Shown here: in pieces, positions 16,958-26,500 of the stretch
Layout: the number at the start of each line of letters is the position of its first letter
How positions within the stretch are numbered: position 1 is the stretch's first letter
Source: Aurantiacibacter arachoides
GTDB taxonomy: Bacteria > Pseudomonadota > Alphaproteobacteria > Sphingomonadales > Sphingomonadaceae
Reading direction: 5' to 3'
Length of the DNA: 64,000 nucleotides
Assembly (NCBI RefSeq): GCF_009827335.1
Contig: NZ_WTYH01000001.1
Span: 682,001 to 746,000 of the forward strand
Position numbers and translations under genes: made by a program
The notes under the pieces: model-generated
Told to the model about the DNA's origin: nothing
Databases searched by the model: none
Seen by the model: only the letters and a program-made list of their open reading frames with translations

Positions 16958-17665
16958 TCATGCTTCGCCGGGTTCTCCCGGTCCGGCGGCGCTGGCTCCG
17001 ACACCCATGCCCATGCCGCCCATGGCCATGCCACCGCCGCCCATGCCACCACCCATACCGCCGCCGCCGCCGCCACGGCCGCCATCCCCACTCCCACGGC
17101 CCTTGCCGCTGGCCGAACTCGCCGGACGTGTCGGTCCCTGTATCGGAATCCCGATCGCGAGATCGTCAGGGATGGGATCGAGCTGGAGGGCGTGGCGAAC
17201 GAAGTTGCGTAGCGAAACGACCAGTTCATGCGTGTGAACCCGGCGGCCTGCGACAAGGTCGCGCGCGGCCTTGTCCGCCAGACGGACCTGCTCGTCGGTT
17301 CCCAGCAGCAGAATGTCGGACAACGCAGCTTCGACCGCGTCGCGGATGCGGCGCGAGCGATCCGAGCCAAGTGATTGGGGTAACAGATCCCCCGGCGCAA
17401 TGTGAACCGGATGGCTCTCCGCACTATCCCGGTGCAGGTCTCGCAGGTGCGTCGGATCAACGGCCAGGTCACCGGTAAAGGAGCCGCCGAGCGTGCGATA
17501 GGCAGCGATCAGCGTGCGCAGTCGTTCGTTGATCTGGCGGTTCATCCGCTCTCGCCGCTGCTGGACGGTGAGCATGATGAGCAGTCGGATGCTAACCCCG
17601 ATCAGGGTCACCAGCGCGAGGGCGCCGACGGTCAACAGAATGCTTTGCCACGAGCTGAAATCCAT
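16958..17665 (-). CDS. Membrane-anchored protein with Gly/Met-rich tail
   Basis: A 235-aa protein I cannot assign. The start at ATG 17665 is preferred over an in-frame TTG at 17692. One N-terminal transmembrane helix (SILLTVGALALVTLIGVSI) is followed by a basic, helical cytoplasmic region of about 150 residues. The tail from about residue 190 is low complexity, with repeated GGGG/MGGGMGG units. The architecture (membrane anchor, helical domain, Gly-rich tail) could serve membrane scaffolding, but no function can be stated. It is the last gene of a minus-strand group behind a GreA-like factor. Confidence 0.7.
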   Translation of the reverse strand: MDFSSWQSILLTVGALALVTLIGVSIRLLIMLTVQQRRERMNRQINERLRTLIAAYRTLGGSFTGDLAVDPTHLRDLHRDSAESHPVHIAPGDLLPQSLGSDRSRRIRDAVEAALSDILLLGTDEQVRLADKAARDLVAGRRVHTHELVVSLRNFVRHALQLDPIPDDLAIGIPIQGPTRPASSASGKGRGSGDGGRGGGGGGMGGGMGGGGMAMGGMGMGVGASAAGPGEPGEA

Positions 17666-17750
17666 GAAACGCAAATACCTGCTCCCGACCAATACGCGCG
17701 GACCGTCCGCAATTCAGCAACACCCCTTACGGCGGAGCCCAGGCGGTTAC

Positions 17751-18260
17751 CTATTCGGGTTGCGCCAGTGGATGCGGCGCATTGTCAGCGCCGAACGTGT
17801 CGTCGACGATAATCCCAAGGATCCGGATGGCGTCCGGATTATTCCCGAAAGGCAGCGTTTCGTCGATCTCCGACCCCAGCATGGCCTGACTCAGAGGCGA
17901 TTTGAACGAGATCATGCCGTTCGCCGGGTCAGCCTCGTCATCACCGACAATCGTGAACGTCCGTGGCTTGCCGTTGAAGAGGACGCGGACCGTCACTCCG
18001 AACCCGACGATGTCGCCGGCGGGCCTGACCGCGAGTTCTGCCGACGACCGGCGCTGGCGCCAGTATCGCAGATCGCGTTTGATGGCAGCGGTGGCTGCCT
18101 CGTCACTCGAAGCGGCCAGACTGGTTTCCAGTTCGGCGATACGGCTTTCGATCAGCGCGAGGCCGCGTGCCGTCACCAGGTTCGGCCCGGCGGGTAAGGG
18201 GATCTCGAATTTCGGTTCCAGGTGCTCTTCGTCACTGTCCCGGCGGAAGGCTACGCTCAT
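17751..18260 (-). CDS. GreA/GreB-family transcription elongation factor-like protein
   Basis: A 169-aa protein with a short coiled-coil N-terminus (TARGLALIESRIAELETSLA) and a C-terminal GreA/GreB FKBP-like domain (VGFGVTVRV, TFTIVGDDEADPANGMISFKSPLSQAMLG), which lets Gre factors bind the secondary channel of RNA polymerase. It may rescue backtracked polymerase or act as a Gre-like antagonist. The start at ATG 18260 is one base after the TGA of the GST gene, so the genes are translationally coupled. Confidence 0.82.
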   Translation of the reverse strand: MSVAFRRDSDEEHLEPKFEIPLPAGPNLVTARGLALIESRIAELETSLAASSDEAATAAIKRDLRYWRQRRSSAELAVRPAGDIVGFGVTVRVLFNGKPRTFTIVGDDEADPANGMISFKSPLSQAMLGSEIDETLPFGNNPDAIRILGIIVDDTFGADNAPHPLAQPE

Positions 18261-18261
18261 G

Positions 18262-18942
18262 TCAGTTTGTCTCGACGATAGGGGTTGCCGCAAACGGGCG
18301 CTGTGAAGGACCGGGCGGGGGAAATGCCGTTTCCGGGTCGCCCGGTGTCCACGGCGCAACGCGCGTCATGACCGTTGCGAACAGCGGCGACGCCAGATGG
18401 CCAGCCAGCCAACGCTGCACGCCGGGTATGGATTGAGCAGCAAACCATAGCTTGTCCACGCCGGCAAACTGGCGGACGAACGGCATTATCGCCGCATCTG
18501 TCATACCGCGGTTCGGTCCGCACAGGTGCCTTGAACCGGACAACCTTGCGTCCAGTGTGACCAGGAACGCCAATCCGCGCTGGCGATGAACCGCGGCGTC
18601 TGCATCATGGCGTTCGGGATACTTGTACCGATCCAGATCGTGTTTGAATGGCCCGTCATTCTGCGCGATGAGCGCGGCGTCGTCGCGGTCCAGCCATCCT
18701 TCGGGATCGTTACGGGTGAGCGCCCAGCGCATGATGTCGATGCTTTCGTCCAGCACCGTTCCATCCCCGTCGACAAGCACGGGAACGGTAGCCTTTGGCG
18801 ACACGGCCAGCATGGCAGCAGGCTTTCGCGCAAGATGCACTTCGCGTAACGTACAGGGCGTCTGACTGATCGCCAGCGCCAGGCGCGCCCGGATCGCGTA
18901 GGGGCAGCGGCGAAAGCTGTAGAGAACCCGCTCACTCGGCAA
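18262..18942 (-). CDS. Glutathione S-transferase-like protein
   Basis: A 226-aa protein with an N-terminal thioredoxin-like GST domain (VLYSFRRCPYAIRARLAL with a CPY redox-type motif, KATVPVLVDGDGTVLDESIDIMRW for glutathione binding) and a helical C-terminal domain. The only usable start is TTG at 18942, which overlaps the trhO stop by 11 bp. The CPYA motif places it with Cys- or Tyr-type GSTs related to glutaredoxin. It forms an operon with trhO upstream and the GreA-like gene downstream. Confidence 0.82.
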   Translation of the reverse strand: MPSERVLYSFRRCPYAIRARLALAISQTPCTLREVHLARKPAAMLAVSPKATVPVLVDGDGTVLDESIDIMRWALTRNDPEGWLDRDDAALIAQNDGPFKHDLDRYKYPERHDADAAVHRQRGLAFLVTLDARLSGSRHLCGPNRGMTDAAIMPFVRQFAGVDKLWFAAQSIPGVQRWLAGHLASPLFATVMTRVAPWTPGDPETAFPPPGPSQRPFAATPIVETN

Positions 18943-19909
18943 GGTCGTCGCCCGTACGTGCTAGCACCGCGCCCACGTGCGCGCGGCCCTGCCGGGCGGC
19001 GAGCTTTTCCTGCGCCTGTCGTTCGCGGTACGACGCCCTTTGCGCCTCGGTCCTTTCCCCGTGACAAGCAGCGCAACTCACCCCCGCTTCAAAGTGGGGA
19101 GATCGCATGTCGGAAGGGCTGACGGGCCGTCGGCAAGCGAAGCACAGCTCATGCGTGCCCGCCGCCAGCCCTTGCCCGACGGCAACACGCTGGTCGAAAA
19201 CGAAGCATTCCCCCTGCCATCGGCTCGCGCTTTCGGCCACCTGCTCGAGATAGGCGAGAATGCCGCCCTTGAGGTGGAAGACGTCGTCCAGCCCCTCTTT
19301 CTTGAGAAACGCGGAGGCCTTCTCGCAGCGAATGCCGCCGGTGCAGAACATCGCCACCTTGGGCGGCTTGCCGGAGCCGATCAGGCGTCCGCGCTCGCGC
19401 TCGAACCAAGCGGCAAAGTCGCGAAAGGTGGCCGTCCCTGGATCGATCGCCCCGGGGAAGGAGCCGATCGCGACTTCGTAATCGTTGCGCGTGTCGATCA
19501 CGATCGTATCGGGATCGTCGAGCAGGGCATTCCAGGCGCCGGGTTCCACGTACGTTCCGGCATTAGTGGCCGGATCGATGCCGGGCTGACCCATGGTGAC
19601 GATCTCGGCCTTTATCCGCACCTTCAGCCGGTGGAACGGCATCACGGCAGCGGCCGAGTATTTTACCGCCAGTTCGGCGCAGCCGGGCCAATTGCGAATG
19701 TGGGCGACAACGCTTTCGATGCCCGCTGGCGATCCGGCGATCGTTCCGTTGATCCCTTCGCTGGCGAGCAGCAGCGTGCCCTTGATGCCCTCGTCACTGC
19801 ACAGCTGCCATAGCGGCGCGCGCAGGCTTTCGCAGTCGGCTAGGCTTGCGAACCGGTACAGTGCGGCCACACAAACGGGCTGCGCGTCTTGCTGGGTTGA
19901 GTTGGCCAT
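18932..19909 (-). CDS. trhO: tRNA uridine(34) hydroxylase (rhodanese-like)
   Basis: A 325-aa protein of the YceA/TrhO family, which hydroxylates U34 of tRNA in an oxygen-dependent step toward 5-oxyacetyluridine-type modifications. The N-terminal ferredoxin-like domain (ALYRFASLAD, GTLLLASEGINGTIAG) is followed by a rhodanese domain with the active-site loop FCTGGIRCEKA near residue 190. The C-terminal cysteine cluster (CFACRRP, CAACHG) resembles a zinc site. The start at 19909 has AGGGGA upstream. It leads the trhO-GST-gre-like operon. Confidence 0.92.
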   Translation of the reverse strand: MANSTQQDAQPVCVAALYRFASLADCESLRAPLWQLCSDEGIKGTLLLASEGINGTIAGSPAGIESVVAHIRNWPGCAELAVKYSAAAVMPFHRLKVRIKAEIVTMGQPGIDPATNAGTYVEPGAWNALLDDPDTIVIDTRNDYEVAIGSFPGAIDPGTATFRDFAAWFERERGRLIGSGKPPKVAMFCTGGIRCEKASAFLKKEGLDDVFHLKGGILAYLEQVAESASRWQGECFVFDQRVAVGQGLAAGTHELCFACRRPVSPSDMRSPHFEAGVSCAACHGERTEAQRASYRERQAQEKLAARQGRAHVGAVLARTGDDLAE

Positions 19910-19947
19910 TGATAGTCCCCTAGCACTTCGTCCCGCCGGTCGGGCCC

Positions 19948-20208
19948 TCAGCGCTTCTTCTTTGCGGTAGTCGCGGTAAAGTCAGGGTCTTTCTTCGCCA
20001 CCCAGGCAACGAACTTGCTCACGTCGGGATTGGCCAGCAGGGCATCGACATCCAGCGCGTGACGCTGCAACTCCGCGTTGGAGAAGTTGGCCATCAGGGC
20101 CTGCTGGCAAATGGGATGCATCGGCACGACATCGCGCCCGCCGCGGCTTTTCGGCACGGGGTGATGCCAGACCGTGGTCTTGCCCAGCGGACGACAGCAA
20201 AGCCAGCA
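19948..20208 (-). CDS. HNH-endonuclease-like protein with no usable start codon
   Basis: The frame encodes CWLCCRPLGKTTVWHHPVPK followed by SRGGRDVVPMHPICQQAL, the pattern of small HNH nuclease-like proteins (Cys pair, WHH, RDVVP-HPIC). It ends with a basic ATTAKKKR tail. The reading frame stays open to a TAG at 20455-20457, but no ATG, GTG or TTG occurs upstream of the motif. The first GTG (20157) would delete the CxxC and the catalytic HH. Typical relatives also have ICH where ICQ is seen here. It may use a rare start, be fused by a frameshift, or be decaying. Confidence 0.6.
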   Translation of the reverse strand, partial: CWLCCRPLGKTTVWHHPVPKSRGGRDVVPMHPICQQALMANFSNAELQRHALDVDALLANPDVSKFVAWVAKKDPDFTATTAKKKR

Positions 20209-20468
20209 TGAGGCAGGCGGAGTAGCCTCCGCGTCGTCCTCGTGTGTCGGGGTTTCGTCGGCTGAATGCCTGGAATACTTGCGTGCGATGATCTGGGCCC
20301 GAATGGTGTGGAGGTGTGACGCGCCGTGTAGCGGGTTTCCCCTGCCAAGGCGATTTGGAAAACATACGCCGGTTGTCGTAGGACGAGCCAGTCGATCAAC
20401 CGCAAAGCGTGTGCGCCGGGTCCTTTGTCCCTCCTGAAATGGCGCCTGCTTTCCCTATATGGCAGGTC

Positions 20469-20831
20469 ATGGCAGATCTGGTTGTCTGGTTCGATGGCGG
20501 TTGCCCGTTGTGCGAGCGCGAAATTGCCCTCATGCGGCGGCTTGACCGACGGAGCGCAATAACGTTCGTCGATGTCGCAACCGGGTCTGCGGATGGCTGC
20601 CCGGTCGACCGGGCCAGCCTGCTTGCCCGATTTCACGCAAGCGAGGACGGGCGCCTTCTGTCGGGTGCCGCCGCCTTTGCAGCGATGTGGCGCGCGATCC
20701 CTGTCCTGTGGCCGCTGGGACAGGCGGCACGCCTGCCCATTGTGCTTGCCCTGCTCGAACGATTCTACGGCGTGTTCCTGCGCTGGCGACCGAAGCTTCA
20801 GCGGCTGGCCCTGCGCCGGTGGCCCGCATGA
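20469..20831 (+). CDS. DCC-family (DUF393) thiol-disulfide oxidoreductase-like protein
   Basis: A 120-aa protein of the DCC family. The N-terminal VVWFDGGCPLCEREIALMRR carries the signature CxxC redox pair after a beta strand in a thioredoxin-like arrangement, and RLSGAAAF/MW and ALLERFYGVFLRWRP-like segments complete the family pattern. The biochemical role is not established. The ATG at 20469 was chosen because the DCC motif follows within 15 residues. It overlaps the next gene by 4 bp. Confidence 0.85.
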   Translation: MADLVVWFDGGCPLCEREIALMRRLDRRSAITFVDVATGSADGCPVDRASLLARFHASEDGRLLSGAAAFAAMWRAIPVLWPLGQAARLPIVLALLERFYGVFLRWRPKLQRLALRRWPA

Positions 20832-21322
20832 GGCCATGGCGCGACCCGGTTGCACCGGGCCAGACCAGCGTCTGGGATCTGCCTCGCCCCGCGATTGCGC
20901 AAGCGGCCGGCGAATGCGTGATGATCGAGCATGGCGGCGCCGTCATCGCCCGGACCCGTTCGGCCATCCGCACGATGGAGACCAGCCACCCGCCAAACTA
21001 TTACATCCCGCCGCAGGATATCGCCGCTGGCGTGCTGCGCCGGGCCGCAGGGTCGAGCTTTTGCGAATGGAAGGGCGCGGCGGTGTACTGGGATGTGATC
21101 ACGGACGGCGCCGTGCTGGCGCGCGTCGGCTGGAGCTATCCCAACCCCACGCCGGCCTTTGCGATGCTGCGCGATCATGTCGCCTTCTACGCCGCCCCGT
21201 TCGATCGCTGCAGCGTGGACGGCGAGACGGCGCTGCCCCAGCCGGGAGAGTTCTACGGCGGCTGGATCACCAGCCGCTATGCCGGTCCGTTCAAGGGCAT
21301 ACCAGGCAGCATGGGATGGTAG
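20828..21322 (+). CDS. DUF427 domain protein
   Basis: A 164-aa protein of the DUF427 family, recognised by PNYYIPPQDIA near the middle, the SSFCEWKGAAVYWDV strand, the VGWSYPNPTPAF segment and FYAAPFDRCSVDGE, with GGWITSRYAGPFKG at the C-terminus. The family has a compact beta fold and unknown activity. The ATG at 20828 overlaps the stop of the DCC gene (ATGA), and the ABC1 gene follows 4 bp after its stop, so the three form an operon. Confidence 0.87.
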   Translation: MRPWRDPVAPGQTSVWDLPRPAIAQAAGECVMIEHGGAVIARTRSAIRTMETSHPPNYYIPPQDIAAGVLRRAAGSSFCEWKGAAVYWDVITDGAVLARVGWSYPNPTPAFAMLRDHVAFYAAPFDRCSVDGETALPQPGEFYGGWITSRYAGPFKGIPGSMGW

Positions 21323-21326
21323 GCCG

Positions 21327-22667
21327 ATGAGCGGTGACGACAGGGATGATCGGGGCCGCGATGATCGGGGCCGCGCGGTTCCCCACAGCCGGCTCGCACG
21401 GCTCGGCCAGTTCGGCCGCCTGGCTGGCGGGATTGCCGGTGGCATGGTGGCCGAAGGTGCGCGCCGACTGGGCCAAGGCGAACGACCACGCTTGCGCGAC
21501 ATGCTGCTGACCCCGGGCAATGCCATGCGACTTGCCGACAGGTTGTCGCATCTTCGCGGGGCGGCCATGAAGCTGGGCCAGATGATCTCGATGGATGCAG
21601 GCGACATGCTGCCGCCCGAGCTTGCCGTGATCATGGCGCGCCTGCGCAACGATGCCCACCACATGCGCCCCGACCAGTTGCAGCGAGTGCTGGCGGCCGA
21701 ATGGGGGCCGGGCTGGCGGACACGGTTCAGCCGCTTCGACCCGCGCCCCATGGCAGCCGCCTCCATCGGCCAGGTCCACCGCGCGACGACCCGTGACGGC
21801 CGCGATCTGGCGATCAAGGTCCAGTATCCCGGCGTGCGCGAGAGCATCGACGCCGATGTCGACAACGTGGCGATCCTGCTGCGGGTGTCGGGCCTGCTTC
21901 CGGCAGGGCTGGACATTGCGCCGCTGCTTGCCGAGGCGAAGCAGCAACTCGCCGAGGAGGCCGATTACGAGAGGGAGGGCGCGCAGATGACGCGGTTCGG
22001 CGCGCTCCTGGCCGATATGCCGGAAGTCGTCGTTCCCGTGCTCGACCCTGCGCTGACCACGTCGCGCGTCCTCGCCATGGACTTCATCGAAGGCCGCCCG
22101 ATCGAATCGCTGGAAGACGCACCGCAGGCGCAGCGCGATTCCGCCGCGCGCACGATCATCGCGCTGGTCTTGCGCGAGCTGTTCGAGTTCGGGCTGATGC
22201 AGACCGATCCCAACTTTGCCAACTACCGCTATCAGCAGGACAGCGGGCGGATCGTTCTGCTCGATTTCGGCGCGGCACGATCCGTCGGACCAGAAGTCGC
22301 CGAGAATTACCGGCGTCTCCTGCGATCGGGCCTGGCGGGGAACCGTGGAGCGGTGCGCGATGCCGCGGTGGCCGCGGGTTTCTTGGGTGCCGATGCGGTC
22401 GCCCGCCACGCAGCGCGGATCGACGCGATTATCGACATCATCCTGCGGGAAATGAACCGCGACGGGCCCTTCGATTTCGGCGACCGCCAGTTCGTCGGCC
22501 TGCTGCGCGACGATGGCATGGCTATCGCCCAGGACCGGGCGGCATGGCACGTGCCGCCGGCCGACGTATTGTTCATCCAGCGCAAGATCAGCGGAACCGC
22601 TCTGCTCGCGGCGCGGTTGCGGGCCAAGGTCGACGTCAGGGAGATGGTGCTGCCCTGGCTGGCATAG
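21327..22667 (+). CDS. ABC1/AarF/UbiB-family atypical kinase
   Basis: A 446-aa protein of the ADCK/UbiB family, required in related organisms for ubiquinone homeostasis. Family marks are the KxGQ motif (AAMKLGQMISMDAG), the Ala-rich nucleotide loop AAASIGQVHRA, the invariant Lys in LAIKVQYPG, the QTDPNFANYRY catalytic-loop equivalent and LDFGAARSV for the metal-binding DFG. The N-terminal 40 residues are polar and repetitive (DDRDDRGRDDRG). No C-terminal transmembrane pair is obvious, so it resembles the soluble ADCK3/4-like subgroup. Confidence 0.9.
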   Translation: MSGDDRDDRGRDDRGRAVPHSRLARLGQFGRLAGGIAGGMVAEGARRLGQGERPRLRDMLLTPGNAMRLADRLSHLRGAAMKLGQMISMDAGDMLPPELAVIMARLRNDAHHMRPDQLQRVLAAEWGPGWRTRFSRFDPRPMAAASIGQVHRATTRDGRDLAIKVQYPGVRESIDADVDNVAILLRVSGLLPAGLDIAPLLAEAKQQLAEEADYEREGAQMTRFGALLADMPEVVVPVLDPALTTSRVLAMDFIEGRPIESLEDAPQAQRDSAARTIIALVLRELFEFGLMQTDPNFANYRYQQDSGRIVLLDFGAARSVGPEVAENYRRLLRSGLAGNRGAVRDAAVAAGFLGADAVARHAARIDAIIDIILREMNRDGPFDFGDRQFVGLLRDDGMAIAQDRAAWHVPPADVLFIQRKISGTALLAARLRAKVDVREMVLPWLA

Positions 22668-22685
22668 CGCTGTGGCCGGCCTCGT

Positions 22686-23411
22686 TCAGGGGGCGATGGC
22701 AGTGCCATCCCAGGCCAGACAACGGCCGCTATCTTCGCTGACGAGCCTGTCGAGGACATGCAGCAGATGCCCTGCTGCGGTGTCTGCCGAGAACAGGCGA
22801 TCGGGCCGAACGTTTCTCTGGAAAGGCTTGCTGAGGCCGGTGTCGACAGTGCCGGGATGCAGGCCCACGCAGATCGCCTCCGGGTGCGTGCGTGCCAGCT
22901 CGATGGACAGCGTCTTTATCAGCATGTTCAACGCGGCTTTGGAGGCGCGGTAGCCGTACCATCCGCCGAGCCGGTTATCCCCAATGCTGCCGACCCGCGC
23001 TGACAAGGCGGCAAAGATGCTTCTGCTCCCCTTGGGCAGGAGGGGCACGAAATGCTTGGCAACTAGCGCCGGGCCAACGGCGTTGACGGCAAACAGCTGC
23101 ATCAGGTTGGACTGATCGAGATCGCGCAGCGCCTTTTCGGGCCTCATGTCGTCGCCATGCAACAGGCCGGTACAAACCATGATCAGTGAGAACGGCGCCT
23201 GGTCGCGCAACTGTGTGGCAGCCGCTTCGATGGTGCATTCCCGGGTCAGATCGATCGCAAGGTGGTCCGTCCCGGGTGGAGGGGATCGGCTGAGGCCCGT
23301 GACGACAAAGCCCTTGTTCCGCAGTTGGCCTTCCAGTGCGCCACCAATCCCTCCAGAGCTGCCCACCACGATGGCACGCGGTGGTTGGGTGACAAGATCG
23401 GCGAGTGACAT
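22686..23411 (-). CDS. Short-chain dehydrogenase/reductase (C-factor-like)
   Basis: A 241-aa Rossmann-fold SDR. The dinucleotide loop is VVGSSGGIGGAL, the structural NNAG equivalent is replaced by MVCTGLL, and the catalytic Tyr-x-x-x-Lys lies in GYRASKAALNML. The HPGTVDTGLSKPF loop is typical of the C-factor-like subgroup. The substrate is unknown. It converges with the ABC1 gene and is divergent from the large amidohydrolase. Confidence 0.87.
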   Translation of the reverse strand: MSLADLVTQPPRAIVVGSSGGIGGALEGQLRNKGFVVTGLSRSPPPGTDHLAIDLTRECTIEAAATQLRDQAPFSLIMVCTGLLHGDDMRPEKALRDLDQSNLMQLFAVNAVGPALVAKHFVPLLPKGSRSIFAALSARVGSIGDNRLGGWYGYRASKAALNMLIKTLSIELARTHPEAICVGLHPGTVDTGLSKPFQRNVRPDRLFSADTAAGHLLHVLDRLVSEDSGRCLAWDGTAIAP

Positions 23412-23561
23412 CGCTCCGCTTTGTCATGGCAGGAAGGTCAAGTCATCGACCATGTGCTTTGGAGGGAACGAGCTGGCAGGTTGTGATCGGCCAGCCCAAA
23501 CGCGTTGCGCCAGCGAGGTGATGCGGTATGAACCCATTGAAACAAATGATCGGGAAGCCGC

Positions 23562-26500
23562 ATGATCCGTAAATTCGCACTCCTCTCCGCCGCTGGATTC
23601 ATGGCCATCGCTTCGGCCAGCGTCGCGCAGCAGGCCCAGCCGGTGCCTGGGCCCGATCCGGTCGAGGAGACGGAAGCGACCGAGGATCAGAACACGCGCG
23701 AAGTTCCCCCGCCCGATCCCGCCCCCGGCCAATCGGTCGAGAACAGTGCCACGGGCGAAAGCATCGCTGCCGATGACGACGATGCCGAATGGGACGTCAA
23801 CAATCCCCCCGGCGTGACGATCAGGCAGGTTCCGATCCGCGTGAACGAAGGCACCTGGATGGATATCGACGTGTCGCCCGATGGCCGGACGATCGCGTTT
23901 GCGCTGCTGGGCGACATCTACACCATGCCCATCAACGGCGGCACGCCCACCCGCATCGCCGAGGGGCTGGCTTGGGAAGTGCAGCCGCGCTTCTCGCCCG
24001 ACGGTTCGCGCATCGCCTTTACCTCCGACCGCGGCGGGGGGGACAACATCTGGCTGATGAATGCCGATGGCAGCGGCATGCGCCAGTTGACCGACGAGGA
24101 CTTCCGCCTCCTCAACCAGCCGACATGGTCGCCCGATGGCCAGTTCATCGCCGCCAAGAAGCATTTCACCACCGGCCGTTCGCTCGGCACGGGCGAGGTG
24201 TGGATCTACCACGTCTCGGGCGGCAGCGGGGTGGCACTGGTCGAACGGCCGAACGAACAGCACCAGAAGGAGCTGGGCGAACCGATCTACGCGCCCGATG
24301 GCGAGGCGATCTACTACACCCGCAACATCACCCCGGGGCCGATCTTCGAATACGCGCAGGATTCCAACCAGGATCTGTTCAATATCGAACGCTATGACCT
24401 GGCCTCGGGAGAGGTGACCACGGCCATCTCCGGTCTGGGCGGCGCAGTCCGGCCGACACCGTCGCCCGATGGCCGGATGATCGCCTTCGTCCGCCGCGAA
24501 AACACGCAATCGCAGCTATACGTGCGCGACCTTGCGACCGGAACGGAGCGGATGATCTACGCCGATCTGGACCGCGACGTGCAGGAGACCTGGGCGGTTA
24601 CCGGACTCTATCCCAACATGGACTGGACGCCGGACAATCGCTCGCTCGTGTTCTGGGCCGGCGGCAAGATCCGCCGCATCAACGCCGATGGTTCGGGCGC
24701 GGCGGAGATTCCCTTCGTGATCGACGATACGCGCGGCATCTTGCCAGCGCCGCACCCGGTCATCCCCGTCGCGGTGGACAGCGTCGAGGTGACGATGGCG
24801 CGCTTCGCCGAAGTGTCGCCCGACGGCCGGACCGTGGTGTTCGAAAGCCTTGGTCACCTCTACACGATGCCCGCGGCAGGCGGCGCGATGCGGCGCCTGA
24901 CGAACGAGGATGGCGCGTTCGAGCTGTACCCGAGCTGGTCGCGTGACGGAACGCGCATCATCTACGTGCGCTGGACGGACGAGGGGCTGGGCGAGATCCG
25001 CACGGTCGGGCGCGATGGCCGCAGCAGCGAGCGCGTGACCCGCCAGCCCGGCCATTTCGCCCGTCCGCGCTTTTCGCCGGACGGTCGCACGATCGTGTTC
25101 GAAAAGGCCGAGGGCGGCTTTCTCACCGCGCCCGAATACAGCGACAATCCCGGGGTCTACCGCGTCGACGCGGCAGGTGGCGATCCGGTGCTGGTCAGCC
25201 GCGACATGGCCAGGCCGCATTATGGCGCCAGCAACGACCGCATCTTCATGACCGGCTCGGAAGGCGGCGCGCAGACGCTGGTTTCCACCAACCGCGATGG
25301 CTTGGACGCCCGCACCCACGCCACCGGCGACCTGGTGACCGGCTACATGGTCGCCCCGTCGGGCAATTTCTTCGCGTTCACCGAGAACTACGACGCCTAT
25401 GCCATGCCGCTGATGCCGGGTGGCCAGGCGGTGTCGATCTCGGCCGGGGCGCGCAATCTGCCGGTGGTCGAAGTATCGGATTCGGGCGCCGACTACGTGC
25501 ACTGGTCCAGCGATGGCGACCGGCTGCACTGGTCGCTCGGTCCCACGCTCTACACCGCCGAAACGTCGACGCTGTTCCCCTCCGCGCCGCCTGCCGAGGG
25601 CGAGGAGCGGGCGGATTTCACGCCCCCGCAGACCGGGGTCTCGCTGCTGCGCACGGTGGCGGCGGACCGCCACGAAGGGCGCATGGCGATAACCGGCGCG
25701 CGTATCGTGACCATGGCGGGTGCCGACGGCGGGACCATCGAGAACGGCACGATCATCGTCGACGGAGACCTGATCGCCGCCATCGGCCCGGCAGCCTCCA
25801 CGCCGATCCCGGCGGGCACCCCGACCATCGACGCCGCCGGCCGCACGATCATCCCCGGCCTCGTCGATGCCCACGCCCACGGCTCCTACGCCGCAGACGA
25901 GCTGGTGCCGCAGACCAACTGGAACATGATCCAGGCGTTGGCGCTCGGCACCACGACGCTGCACGATCCGTCGAGCGACACGCCGGTCTTCGTGGCCGAG
26001 GACATGCAGCGCACCGGCATGATCCTGGCGCCGCGCATCTTTTCCACCGGGCGGATCATCTACGGCGCGCGCAACCCCTATGCCTATGCCCAGATCGATT
26101 CGCTGGACGATGCGCTCGACCATGTCCGCCGCCTGCGCGCGGAAGGGGCGCCCAGCATCAAGAACTACAACCAGCCCCGCCGCGACCAGCGGCAAATGGT
26201 GGTGGAGGCCGCCCGGCGGGAGAACATGCTGGTGGTGGCCGAGGGCGGATCGTTGTTCGGCATGGACCTGAACCTGATCGCCGACGGCAACTCCACGCTG
26301 GAGCACAACATTCCGGTGATGCGGATGTACGAGGACGTGCTGCAGTTCTTCGCCCAGTCGAACTCCAGCTATACCCCCACCCTGGTGGTGGGATACGGCG
26401 GCCTGGCTGGTGATCCCTACTGGCGGCAGGCGACCGACGTGTTCGAACAACCGCTGTTGATGGCGCATACGCCGCCCGCGCTGCTGCGCGCGCAGACCGC

